From contig JAKBBK010000021.1 in NCBI GenBank assembly GCA_021808525.1, positions 1 to 32,156 of the forward strand: a stretch of 32,156 nt of DNA, given 5' to 3'. Origin of the DNA: Pseudomonadota bacterium (GTDB taxonomy: Bacteria; Pseudomonadota; Gammaproteobacteria; Burkholderiales; Burkholderiaceae_C). Position numbers and translations under genes: made by a program. Below the pieces are notes generated by a model. It saw only the letters and a list, made by a program, of their open reading frames with translations, made no database searches and had not been told where the DNA came from. Below, one piece after another: positions 15,154-23,259 of the stretch (within the stretch, counting starts at the first letter, position 1; each line of letters opens with the position of its first letter).

Positions 15154-17112
15154 TCAGGTCCGCGGCGCGCCCTGCGCGCCGTCGCGCCGCGCGGCCCATG
15201 CCTGGACCAGCGCGCCGAAATTGTTCGCCACCGCGGCCACGAGCCCGGTGTCGTCGAGCTCGCCCCGCAGCCACAGCAGGGACTCGCGTGCCCACAGCGT
15301 ACGCCCGACCATGAAGCCCTTGACCACCGGATCGCGGGCGTCGGCGAAGCTGGCGGCCAGCTCGGCCAGCGGCTGGTTCAGGCCCAGGATCACCGCGCCG
15401 CGGCAATAGGGGTCGCGCGCCGCCAGCAGTCGCCCCAGCGCCTGCCAGCCCTGCGCGCGCATGGGCGCCAGTTTCCACCACTCGGGCCGGATGCCCAGGT
15501 TGTACAGGCGCTGCACGGAGCGCAGCACGGCCTGGTCCTCGGTGCCCGGCGGACACAGTTCGCGCGGGGGGATGATCTCCAGCAGCAACTCGTTGCCCAC
15601 CGCCCGCGTGGCCTCCCACAGTTCCAGCAGCCGGTCCTCCTGTTCCACGCGCAGGTCCACGGCATCGTCGGGGTGGTAGTGCACGAGGCACTTCACGACC
15701 TGCTCGGCCGGCCAGGACACCAGCGCGCTGCCGATGGACGCGGTGCCGTCGAAGCGCAGCGGGCGCGAGCCCGGAAGTTCCGCCGGACGCCCCACCCACC
15801 AGCCCCGTCCCGTGGCATGGGCCAGCGCGTCGGCGCCGTAGTCGCCGCCATCGATGAGCACGCCGATGCGACCCTGCAGGCCGCAACGGGATTCCACCTG
15901 CGCCGCCGCGTCCAGCAGGAGTTGCTTGAGCGCGGGAATGCGCGCCTCGTCGGCGCCGGCCTCGCGCGCCAGGTCCAGGAACTGGCTGCGATGGTCGAAG
16001 GCCATCACATGCAGTTCCTCCCAGCGCGGGCGCGCCACGCTGACGCGGTGCAGGTGCGCGAGCTCGGTGTCCCCGTCCACGTCCAGGTGATGGGGGCTGG
16101 CGAACCAGTGCTGCAGTTCGGCCGGCGTGGGCATGGCCGCCGAGCAGGCGTGGCGCGACACGACGATGGCGCCGCAGGCATTGGCCACGCGCGCCGCCTG
16201 GGCCCAGTCCTCGCCGCGCAGCAGGCTGCTCAGCAGCCCGGCCAGAAAGGCGTCGCCGGCGCCGAGCACGTTGCGCACGCGCACGCGCTCGCCGGCATGC
16301 GCGGGCAGCGCGGCCAGGTCTTCGGGGACCTCGCCCTCGATCACGCAGCATCCCAGCGGGCCGCGCTTGAGCACCAGCACGGCAGGCGTGACGGCGCGCA
16401 CGCGGCGCAGGCTGCCGAGCAGGTCGCCCGCCACGCCGCCGGCGATCATGAATTCCTCCTCGGTGCCCACGATCAGCTCGAAGCTGCCCAGCATCTCCTG
16501 CAGGCGCGCGCTCACCCGTTCGTCCGCCACGTAGCGGTTCTCGCCGGCGCCCGGCCGGGTCAGGCCCCACAGCACGGGCCGGTAGTCGATGTCCAGCACC
16601 CGCACCACCCCATGCGCCCCGGCATGGCGCAGCGCCGTGGAAGCGGCCGCGCGCGTGGCGTCGGTGGACAGGTGGGTGCCGGTGATGGCCAGCGCGCGGC
16701 ACTCGGCGATGAAGGCCTCGGAAATGGCGGCCGCGTCGATGGCCATGTCGGCGCAGTTCTCGCGCACGAACAGCAGCGGGAAGGTATCGCGGTCCTTCAG
16801 GCCCAGCAGCACCAGCGCGGTCAGGCGCCGCGGATCCACCTGCACCTGGCTGACGTCGCAGCCTTCGCGCTCCAGCGCGCCCAGCAGGAAGCGCCCCATC
16901 TGCTCGTCGCCCACGCGCGAGATCATGGCGCTGCGCAGGCCCAGTCGCGCCACCCCGAAGGCCACGTTGGCCGAGCTTCCGCCCAGGTACATGGCCATGC
17001 TGCGCGCGCTTTCCAGCGGGGCGCCGAACTGCTCGCAATACAGGTCCACGGCCAGGCGGCCCAGGCAGGCGAGGTCGTGGCGGCGGTCTGGGGGAAAGGG
17101 CAGGGTGCTCAT
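15154..17112 (-). CDS. iolC: Bifunctional 5-dehydro-2-deoxygluconokinase / DUF2090 aldolase-like fusion
   Basis: A 652-residue fusion. Residues 1 to about 330 are a PfkB-family sugar kinase (LACLGRLAVDLYCEQFGAPL, YLGGSSANVAFGVARLGL, and the anion hole VLGAGDAFLAGLLSSLL) that phosphorylates 2-deoxy-5-keto-gluconate. Residues from about 350 onward are a DUF2090 domain (HVMAFDHRSQFLDLAREAG through VVKGFMVGRTLWARESL), a class I aldolase-like barrel thought to split the phosphorylated product into dihydroxyacetone phosphate and malonate semialdehyde, replacing IolJ. The fusion is common in proteobacterial iol clusters; the aldolase activity is inferred. The ATG at 17110-17112 was chosen by homology. 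It leads the iolCDEB operon. Confidence 0.94.
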   Translation of the reverse strand: MSTLPFPPDRRHDLACLGRLAVDLYCEQFGAPLESARSMAMYLGGSSANVAFGVARLGLRSAMISRVGDEQMGRFLLGALEREGCDVSQVQVDPRRLTALVLLGLKDRDTFPLLFVRENCADMAIDAAAISEAFIAECRALAITGTHLSTDATRAAASTALRHAGAHGVVRVLDIDYRPVLWGLTRPGAGENRYVADERVSARLQEMLGSFELIVGTEEEFMIAGGVAGDLLGSLRRVRAVTPAVLVLKRGPLGCCVIEGEVPEDLAALPAHAGERVRVRNVLGAGDAFLAGLLSSLLRGEDWAQAARVANACGAIVVSRHACSAAMPTPAELQHWFASPHHLDVDGDTELAHLHRVSVARPRWEELHVMAFDHRSQFLDLAREAGADEARIPALKQLLLDAAAQVESRCGLQGRIGVLIDGGDYGADALAHATGRGWWVGRPAELPGSRPLRFDGTASIGSALVSWPAEQVVKCLVHYHPDDAVDLRVEQEDRLLELWEATRAVGNELLLEIIPPRELCPPGTEDQAVLRSVQRLYNLGIRPEWWKLAPMRAQGWQALGRLLAARDPYCRGAVILGLNQPLAELAASFADARDPVVKGFMVGRTLWARESLLWLRGELDDTGLVAAVANNFGALVQAWAARRDGAQGAPRT

Positions 17113-17185
17113 CGGCGGTCGTGGTGCTGGTTCTGGGATACGCCCGGTACGGACGGATGACGCCATTCAGTGTCCAGCGTAGTCC

Positions 17186-17241
17186 AGAAAGAAAAAACCC
17201 TTCGATCGGGAAAGTCCCTAGAAAGAAATTTCTCGATTGGG
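17186..17241. promoter_or_regulatory. Composite direct repeat in the divergent iol promoter region
   Basis: AGAAAGAAA occurs at 17186-17194 and 17220-17228. Each copy is followed by TCGATYGGG, at 17202-17210 and 17233-17241, so a two-part unit is repeated with spacers of 7 and 4 bases. Between them, GGGA-AAG-TCCC (17208-17218) is an inverted repeat, and AGAAATTTCT (17224-17233) is a palindrome. The block is AT-richer than its surroundings and lies between iolC and the ABC transporter genes. The RpiR-type regulator of this locus is the likely binder. I found no convincing sigma-70 hexamer pair. The rest of the gap (17242-17400) shows only GC-rich sequence and the ribosome site of the binding-protein gene. 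Confidence 0.55.
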
Positions 17242-17400
17242 CCATACTGCGGCCTGCGACAACGAGTCCGCTCGCCAGGTCGCTCCGGCCCCGGGCCCGC
17301 CCGGAGTGCCGGCCAAGCCGGTTGAAGACGTGTGGGCATGGCAACCGGCAAGCACGAATTCCTTCATCGCCCACACACGGTGCCACCGAGGAGACAGACC

Positions 17401-18366
17401 ATGCAATTCAAAAAGGGTTCCGGCGTCACGGCGAAGCTCGCCGCGGCGTTGGCTTTGGCTTGCGGCGCGGTCGGGTTGGGCATGCCGGCCCATGCCAAGA
17501 GCCCCGAGTACACGATCGCCATGATCACCCACGCTGCCCCGGGTGACACCTTCTGGGACATCGTGCGCAAGGGGGCCGAGGCCGCCGCGAAGAACGATCA
17601 TGTGCGCCTGCTGTACCTGTCCAGCCCCGACGCCTCCAAGCAGGCGCAACTGGTGGTCAACGCGGTGGAGCAGCATGTCAGCGGCATCGCGCTGACCCTG
17701 GCCCACCCCGATGCCATGCGCGGGGCGGTCAAGCAGGCGCAGGCCGCGCATATCCCCGTGGTCGGCTTCAACGCCGGCACCGACCAGTGGAAGAGCATGG
17801 GCCTGCTGGGCTACGCGGGGCAGGATGAGATGGTCGCCGGCGAGGCCGTGGGCGACCGCCTGAACCAGGAAGGCGCGAAGGACGTGCTGTGCGTCAACCA
17901 GGAGCAGGGCGCCGTGCAGCTCGAGGCGCGTTGCGACGGCATCAAGAAGACCTTCCACGGCAAGTTCTCGGTGCTGTACGTCAACGAGAACAACATGGCC
18001 GACGTGCAGTCACGCCTGGTCGCCAAGCTGCAGCAGGACCCGGCCATCGACTGGGTGGTCGCGCTGGGCGCTCCCTACGCGGTCACGGCCGTGCGCGCCA
18101 TCGGCATGTCGGGCAGCAAGGCCGTCGTGGGCACCTTCGACATGAGTCCCACGGCCATCCGCATGATCGCCAAGGGCGGCAAGCTCAAGTGGGCGATCGA
18201 CCAGCAGCCCTATGTCGAGGGTTACGAGGCCGTGGACATGCTGTACCTGAACCTGACCAACGGCGATACCGTCGGCGGCGGCAGGGCCTTGCTGACCGGC
18301 CCGTCCTTCGTCACCCAGGAAAACGCGGCTCTCGTGGCCAAGTACGCCGAGCGCGGAACGCGCTGA
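17401..18366 (+). CDS. Sugar ABC transporter, periplasmic substrate-binding protein (probable inositol)
   Basis: A 321-residue type I periplasmic binding protein of the ribose/inositol group. Residues 1-32 are a Sec signal peptide ending in PAHA, followed by the mature start KSPEYTIAMITHAAPGDTFW. Motifs typical of the fold are GAEAAAKNDHVRLLYL, IPVVGFNAGTDQW and VGTFDMSPTAIRMIAKGG. GGAGA stands 7 bases before the ATG at 17401. It is the first gene of the rightward operon with permease, ATPase and inositol genes, so myo-inositol or an isomer is the expected ligand. A hairpin after the gene may raise its expression over the membrane parts. Confidence 0.9.
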   Translation: MQFKKGSGVTAKLAAALALACGAVGLGMPAHAKSPEYTIAMITHAAPGDTFWDIVRKGAEAAAKNDHVRLLYLSSPDASKQAQLVVNAVEQHVSGIALTLAHPDAMRGAVKQAQAAHIPVVGFNAGTDQWKSMGLLGYAGQDEMVAGEAVGDRLNQEGAKDVLCVNQEQGAVQLEARCDGIKKTFHGKFSVLYVNENNMADVQSRLVAKLQQDPAIDWVVALGAPYAVTAVRAIGMSGSKAVVGTFDMSPTAIRMIAKGGKLKWAIDQQPYVEGYEAVDMLYLNLTNGDTVGGGRALLTGPSFVTQENAALVAKYAERGTR

Positions 18367-18379
18367 GTCTGCAAGCCCA

Positions 18380-18419
18380 GGCATCGGGCGGACGCGCGGC
18401 GCGCGCTTCCCCCGATGCC
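18380..18419 (+). other. Intergenic stem-loop between binding-protein and permease genes
   Basis: GGCATCGGG (18380-18388) pairs perfectly with CCCGATGCC (18411-18419). The enclosed GC-rich segment contains a second small hairpin. No T-tract follows. Such elements between a binding-protein gene and its permease commonly stabilise the upstream message or partly terminate transcription, giving more binding protein than permease; that function is inferred here. Confidence 0.6.
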
Positions 18420-18434
18420 GCAGCGGAGCACAGG

Positions 18435-19505
18435 ATGACCATGACCAAGGAACAGGCGGCGCTGCCCGCCGCGTCCGCCGTTCAGAACCCTCCGGCCGTA
18501 CGGCCTCGCGGCAACGTCTGGAAGGCGTTGCTGGGGCGCCCCGAGGCGGGCGCTCTGGGAGGCACCATTCTCGTCTTCGCCCTGTTCTGGGCGGTGGCGC
18601 CCCCGCTGCGCCAGCTGCCGGCGATGTCCACCGTGCTGTACCAGGCGGCCACGCTGGGCATTCCCGCGGTGGCCGTCGCGCTGCTGATGATCGGCGGCGA
18701 GTTCGATCTCACGGCGGGCGTGGCGGTGACCACCGCGTCGCTTTCCGCCTCGATGTTCGCCACCTCCTTCGGGATCAATCTGTGGTACGGCGTGGCCTTC
18801 TCCCTGGTGCTCGCGCTGGGCATCGGCGGGCTCAACGGCTACCTGCTGGCACGCACCCGCCTGCACAGTTTCCTGGTCACGCTGTCCACCTTCCTCATGC
18901 TGCAGGGCGCCAACATCGCGCTGACCCGGCTGATCACCGGCAACGTCGCGACCGGGGACATCAGCACCATGCCGGGGTATGACTCCGCGCACGCGGTGTT
19001 CGCCTCCACCCTGACCATCGGACACACGCAGCTCAGCATCGCCATCCTGTACTGGCTGGTGCTGATCGTCGCGGGTACCTGGATCCTGCTGCGCACCCGC
19101 TTCGGCAACTGGGTGTTCGCGGTCGGCGGCCAGAGCGCCAGCGCGCGTGCGGTGGGTGTTCCCGTGGGGCACACCAAGACGGCGCTGTTCATGCTCGTGG
19201 GATTTTCCGTGTGGCTGCTGGGCATGCACATGCTGTTCACCTACGACACCGTGCAGTCCGGCGCGGGCCGGGGCAACGAGCTGGTCTACATCGCCGCCGC
19301 CGTGGTCGGGGGCTGCCTGATGACCGGGGGCTACGGCTCGGCCGTGGGCTCGGCACTGGGCGCGCTGATCTTCGGCATGACCATCCAGGGCGTGGTCTAC
19401 GCCGACTGGAACCCGGACTGGTTCATGTTCTTCGTCGGCGCGACCCTGCTCGCCGCCACGGTGTTCAACAACTGGGTACGCGCCCGTTCGAGCCGGGGAG
19501 AATGA
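18435..19505 (+). CDS. Sugar ABC transporter permease (probable inositol)
   Basis: A 356-residue inner-membrane permease of the ribose/xylose/inositol branch, predicted with about 9-10 hydrophobic segments. The core motifs are GIPAVAVALLMIGGEFDLTAG, where the GGEFDLTAG loop is typical of the branch, and NGYLLARTRLHSFLVTLSTF. Near the C-terminus is AAAVVGGCLMTGGYGSAVGS, the site that contacts the ATPase. GGAG precedes the ATG at 18435; another ATG two codons later is possible. It ends in a near-overlap with the ATPase gene. A permease homodimer is expected, as only one permease gene is present. Confidence 0.92.
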   Translation: MTMTKEQAALPAASAVQNPPAVRPRGNVWKALLGRPEAGALGGTILVFALFWAVAPPLRQLPAMSTVLYQAATLGIPAVAVALLMIGGEFDLTAGVAVTTASLSASMFATSFGINLWYGVAFSLVLALGIGGLNGYLLARTRLHSFLVTLSTFLMLQGANIALTRLITGNVATGDISTMPGYDSAHAVFASTLTIGHTQLSIAILYWLVLIVAGTWILLRTRFGNWVFAVGGQSASARAVGVPVGHTKTALFMLVGFSVWLLGMHMLFTYDTVQSGAGRGNELVYIAAAVVGGCLMTGGYGSAVGSALGALIFGMTIQGVVYADWNPDWFMFFVGATLLAATVFNNWVRARSSRGE

Positions 19506-19507
19506 GC

Positions 19508-20332
19508 ATGGCAGGCACCAAGGAGCCGATCGTGCGGCTCAGCGACATCGGCAAGACCTTCGGCCACATCGAGGCGCTGCGGGGCGTGAGCCTGGCGGTG
19601 CGCCCCGGCGAGGTCACCTGCGTGCTGGGAGACAACGGCGCCGGCAAGTCCACCCTGATCAGCATCATCGCCGGTCTGTTCCAGCATGACACCGGAACCT
19701 ACACGGTGGACGGCAGGCCGATGACCTTCAACTCGCCGCGCGAGGCGCTGGACCTGGGCATCGCCGCGGTCTACCAGACCCTGGCGCTGGCGCCGCTGAT
19801 GCCCATCTGGCGAAACTTCTTCCTCGGTTCCGAGCTCACCCGGGGCAGCGGCCTGCTGCGCCGGCTGGACGTGCAGACCATGCAGGACAAGACCCGCGAG
19901 GCGCTGCAGCGCATGGGCATCCGCGTGGCCGACCTGGACCGCCCGGTGGGCACCCTGTCCGGCGGGCAGCGCCAGGTGGTGGCCATCGCCCGCGCCATCC
20001 ACTTCGGCGCGCGGGTGCTCATCCTCGACGAGCCCACGGCCGCGCTCGGGGTCACCCAGTCGGGCATCGTGCTGCGCTACATCCTGGCCGCCGCGCGCGA
20101 CCAGGGCGCGGGGGTGATCTTCATCACCCACAACCCCCATCACGCCTACATGGTGGGCGACCACTTCGTCGTGCTCGCGCAGGGCCGCGTGGAACTCGAC
20201 GCGCCCAAGACCGAGCTCTCGCTGGAGCAGCTCATGTTCCACATGGCCGGCGGCGCGGGCCTCGATGCCCTGCGCCACGAACTCGAAGGCAAGGCCGCGG
20301 CACAGCGCGACGAGGCCGCGATCTCGGCCTGA
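19508..20332 (+). CDS. Sugar ABC transporter ATP-binding protein, single-domain
   Basis: ATPase energising the transporter. Walker A is GDNGAGKST, the signature is LSGGQRQVV and Walker B is [11 protein letters not shown], followed by the switch histidine in [10 protein letters not shown]. At 274 residues it carries one nucleotide-binding domain, as in the fructose (FrcA) type, whereas ribose-type importers usually have a duplicated ATPase of about 500 residues; a homodimer is expected. The ATG at 19508 is chosen because GGGGAG lies 7 bases upstream. An ATG at 19502 overlapping the permease stop (ATGA) is in frame but crowds that site. The C-terminal 40 residues are a charged tail of unclear role. 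Confidence 0.92.
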   Translation: MAGTKEPIVRLSDIGKTFGHIEALRGVSLAVRPGEVTCVLGDNGAGKSTLISIIAGLFQHDTGTYTVDGRPMTFNSPREALDLGIAAVYQTLALAPLMPIWRNFFLGSELTRGSGLLRRLDVQTMQDKTREALQRMGIRVADLDRPVGTLSGGQRQVVAIARAIHFGARVLILDEPTAALGVTQSGIVLRYILAAARDQGAGVIFITHNPHHAYMVGDHFVVLAQGRVELDAPKTELSLEQLMFHMAGGAGLDALRHELEGKAAAQRDEAAISA

Positions 20333-20367
20333 GGCCGCGCCGCGGCCCGCCAACAGGGAGCTTTGCG

Positions 20368-21213
20368 ATGCACGAAACCAAGGGTGCGGCGAGCAGGCGC
20401 GAGCCCTCGCGCCTGGACGGCAAGGTGGCGGTGGTCACCGGCGGCACGCAGGGCCTGGGCGCCGCCATCTGCGATCTGTTCGCCGCGCGCGGTCTGAGCG
20501 GCCTGGTGTTCTGCGGGCGCCAGCGCGAGCGCGGGCTGGAGCGCCAGCGCCTCCTGTGCGAGGGCGGCGCGCTGGATGCCCTGTACGTGCAGGCCGACCT
20601 GGCCAGCGTGGACGACTGCCGCCGGGTGGTGGCCGAGGCCGAAAGGCGTTTCGGCCGCGTGGACCTGCTGGTCAACGCCGCGGCCATCACCGACCGCGGC
20701 TCCCTGATCGATACCAGCCCCGAGCTGTTCGACCGCATGTTCGCCATCAACGTGCGCGCACCCTTCTTTCTCATGCAGGAAGCCGTGCGGCTGATGCGCC
20801 GCGAAGGCATCGAGGGCAGCATTGTCAACATCGGCTCCATGTCCGCGCTGGCCGGGCAGTCCTTCCTGGCCGCCTATTGCGGCTCGAAGGGGGCGCTGGC
20901 CACGCTCACGCGCAACGCCGCCTACTCGCTGCTGCGCAATCGCATCCGGGTCAATGCGCTGAACATCGGTTGGATGGCCTCCGAGGGCGAGGATCGCATC
21001 CAGCGCGAGTTCCACGGCGCCAGCCCCGACTGGCTGCGCGACGCGGCCGCGCGCCAGCCCTTCGGGCGCCTGGTCGACCCCGCCGAGGTGGCGCGCGCGG
21101 TGGCCTTCCTGTGCAGCGACGAGTCCGGGCTGATGACCGGCTCGGTGATCGAGTACGACCAATCCGTCTGGGGCGGCTACGACAGCGCCCCCCAGCCGGC
21201 CGCGCCCCTTTGA
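20368..21213 (+). CDS. Short-chain dehydrogenase/reductase in the inositol operon
   Basis: A 281-residue classical SDR. The NAD(P)-binding motif TGGTQGLG is at residues 24-31 and NAAA at 103-106. The catalytic Ser157, Tyr170 and Lys174 lie in NIGSMSA and AAYCGSKGAL. GGAG precedes the ATG. It lies between the transporter ATPase and the regulator gene, so it probably oxidises or interconverts an inositol, inosose or related polyol brought in by the transporter. The exact substrate cannot be read from the sequence. It is not the iolG enzyme, which is encoded further downstream and belongs to another family. Confidence 0.88.
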   Translation: MHETKGAASRREPSRLDGKVAVVTGGTQGLGAAICDLFAARGLSGLVFCGRQRERGLERQRLLCEGGALDALYVQADLASVDDCRRVVAEAERRFGRVDLLVNAAAITDRGSLIDTSPELFDRMFAINVRAPFFLMQEAVRLMRREGIEGSIVNIGSMSALAGQSFLAAYCGSKGALATLTRNAAYSLLRNRIRVNALNIGWMASEGEDRIQREFHGASPDWLRDAAARQPFGRLVDPAEVARAVAFLCSDESGLMTGSVIEYDQSVWGGYDSAPQPAAPL

Positions 21214-21306
21214 CGTCCCATGGATAATTCCCGCCGCGCAGGACCCGGCGAGGCAGGCTCGCACCCCCCGGCGGGGTCCGCCATCACGCCATCGGGAGAC
21301 CCATCC

Positions 21307-22170
21307 GTGAGCAGCGAACGCCAGCCCGACGTGGACGCCGTCATCGCACGCATCGCCGTCGAATTCGACACCCTGAGCCGGCAGCAGAAGCTCATCGCCC
21401 GCTACGTCGAGCAGCACCGGGATCGCATCGGGCTGGACGGCATCCTCGAGCTCGCCGCGCACTGCGGCGTGCAGCCCTCGGCGGTGGTGCGCTTCGCCAA
21501 GCGCCTGGGTTTTTCCGGGTTCAGCCAGATGCAGGCCGTGTTCCGCGACGGCATCTCGCGCCAGATCGCTCCCGGGCGCTCCTACCACCTGCGCCTGCGC
21601 GAGGTCATCGAGGGCGGCGAGAAGGACTTGTCCAGCCTGCAGATCGCCCAGGGCTTCCTGACCGGCGCCATGGCCGCCATGGAGGAACTGCGCGACGGCC
21701 TGGACGCCGAGGAATTCGAGCGCGCCGTGCAGTGCCTGGTCGACACCGACCAGGTCTGGGTGGTGGGGGTTCGCAGATCCTTCCCCGTGGCCAGCTATCT
21801 GGCCTACGCGCTGCAGCACACCGACAAGCGCGTGGGCCTGGTCAGCGTGCTGGGGGCCATGCAGCAGGAGCAGGTGCGCTCGGTGCGCGCCGGCGACGCG
21901 GTGCTGGCGGTGTCCTTCGCCCCCTACGCGCCGGAATCGGCGGCCTTCGCCGAGCTGGCGGTGCAGCGCGGCGCCAGGCTCATCGCCATCACCGACAGCC
22001 GCATGGGCGAGCTGGCACGCCTGGCCGAGAGCTGCCTGATCGTGCACGACCACGCCACCTTCGGTTTTCGCGCGCTCACCGGCACCATGGGCCTGGCGCA
22101 AAGCCTGTTCCTGGCCGTGGCCTACCGGCTCGAGCTCACCCATGGTGGATCCTCCAGCGCTCCTTCCTGA
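21307..22170 (+). CDS. RpiR-family transcriptional regulator of the inositol locus
   Basis: A 287-residue regulator with an N-terminal RpiR helix-turn-helix (LSRQQKLIARYVEQHRDRIG, then AAHCGVQPSAVVRFAKRLGF) and a C-terminal SIS sugar-phosphate-binding domain (VWVVGVRRSFPVASYLAYAL through DAVLAVSFAPYAPESAAFAE). I chose the GTG at 21307 because GGGAG lies 7 bases upstream and the length fits the family. An ATG at 21220 would add 29 low-complexity residues without a ribosome site. Proteobacterial inositol clusters are often controlled by RpiR-type IolR repressors that sense an inositol-derived phosphate. Control of both iol operons through the repeats at 17186-17241 is inferred. Confidence 0.88.
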   Translation: MSSERQPDVDAVIARIAVEFDTLSRQQKLIARYVEQHRDRIGLDGILELAAHCGVQPSAVVRFAKRLGFSGFSQMQAVFRDGISRQIAPGRSYHLRLREVIEGGEKDLSSLQIAQGFLTGAMAAMEELRDGLDAEEFERAVQCLVDTDQVWVVGVRRSFPVASYLAYALQHTDKRVGLVSVLGAMQQEQVRSVRAGDAVLAVSFAPYAPESAAFAELAVQRGARLIAITDSRMGELARLAESCLIVHDHATFGFRALTGTMGLAQSLFLAVAYRLELTHGGSSSAPS

Positions 22171-22221
22171 GCCCGCGCCCGCATCGACCCCATCCCGCGT
22201 TCCCGACCCCACGAGACCCTC

Positions 22222-23217
22222 ATGAAGCACGTCGCCCTGTTCGGTGCCGGCCGCATCGGCCGCATCCATGCCTCCAACCTGTGTTCACTGCCCGGCATCC
22301 GCCTCAGCCATGTATGCGACCCGATGCCCGAGCAGGCCGCGGCGCTGGCCCAGGCCACCGGGGCCGCGGCCAGCACGCCCGAGGCCGCGCTGGCCGATCC
22401 CGCGGTCCAGGCCGTGGTCATCGCCTCGCCCACCTCCACCCATTACGACCTGATCCACCGCAGCGCCGCGGCGGGCAAGCACATCTTCTGTGAAAAGCCG
22501 GTCGACCTCTCCGCCGGGCGCGCGCGCGAATGCGCGGCCCGCGTGCAGGCCACCGGGGTGGCCTGCATGATCGGGTTCCAGCGCCGCTTCGATCCCACCT
22601 TCGCGCAGGCCGTGACCGAACTGCGTCGCGGGGACATCGGCGAGCCGGAAATGCTCGTCATCACCAGTCGCGATCCCGGCGCCCCGCCGGCCGACTACAT
22701 CCGCCACTCCGGGGGGATCTTCCGGGACATGCTGATCCATGATTTCGACGTGTTCCGCTGGGTGCTGTGCCACGACGGGGACGAGGCCCAATGGCTCAGC
22801 GCCAGCGGCTCGGTACTGACCGACCCGGCCATCGCCGAGCTGGGCGACGCCGACAGCACCGCCGTGACCATCCGCACCCGCAAGGGCAGGCTGTGCCAGA
22901 TCAACACCAGCCGGCGCGCCGCCTATGGCTATGACCAGCGCTTCGAGGTCCTGGGTTCGCGGGGCATGCTGCAGTGTGGCAACGAAACCCGCACCCGGGT
23001 GAGCCGCTGGGTCGCCGACGGCGTGCGCGGCGACAACCCCGAGGCCTTTTTCCTGCAGCGCTACGCGGCCGCCTACCGCGCCGAGATCAGCCACTTCTTC
23101 GACTGCGTGCAAAGCGGCGCCAGGCCCGCAACCACGGTGGACGACGGCGTGCAGGCCCAGCTGCTGGCCGATGCCGCGGCCGCGAGCTGGGCCAGCGGCG
23201 GCCCCGTGCAGCTCTGA
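22222..23217 (+). CDS. iolG: Inositol 2-dehydrogenase
   Basis: NAD+-dependent oxidation of myo-inositol to scyllo-inosose, the first catabolic step. The 331-residue Gfo/Idh/MocA enzyme has an N-terminal Rossmann motif, GAGRIG (residues 8-13). The catalytic lysine is Lys92 in FCEKPVDLS. Asp169 and His173 in RDMLIHDFDVFRW correspond to the catalytic residues of Bacillus IolG. A relaxed preference for chiro-inositol or other sugars is possible in this family. The ATG at 22222 follows a modest GAGA site. It is the last gene of the rightward operon, ending in a large hairpin shared with the convergent histidine kinase gene. Confidence 0.92.
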   Translation: MKHVALFGAGRIGRIHASNLCSLPGIRLSHVCDPMPEQAAALAQATGAAASTPEAALADPAVQAVVIASPTSTHYDLIHRSAAAGKHIFCEKPVDLSAGRARECAARVQATGVACMIGFQRRFDPTFAQAVTELRRGDIGEPEMLVITSRDPGAPPADYIRHSGGIFRDMLIHDFDVFRWVLCHDGDEAQWLSASGSVLTDPAIAELGDADSTAVTIRTRKGRLCQINTSRRAAYGYDQRFEVLGSRGMLQCGNETRTRVSRWVADGVRGDNPEAFFLQRYAAAYRAEISHFFDCVQSGARPATTVDDGVQAQLLADAAAASWASGGPVQL

Positions 23218-23259
23218 GCCGCGCGCGCCGCGCCGGGCGCGGGACTCAGCGCGCGCTCA
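23215..23259. terminator. Nested hairpin terminator between iolG and the histidine kinase gene
   Basis: An inner stem CCGCGC/GCGCGG (23228-23242, 3-base loop) is enclosed by an outer stem of TGAGC and GCGCGC (23215-23226) pairing with GCGCGC and GCTCA (23249-23259), with one bulged C. Both convergent stop codons lie inside or at the edge of the structure. No T-tract is present. A bidirectional terminator or roadblock is likely. Confidence 0.5.

Noticed and set aside
13116-17160. Two long plus-strand open frames (13116-15314 and 15139-17160) opposite iolD and iolC
   Set aside because: They mirror the real genes' codon bias and show no recognisable domain. The minus-strand products carry complete ThDP, PfkB and DUF2090 motifs.
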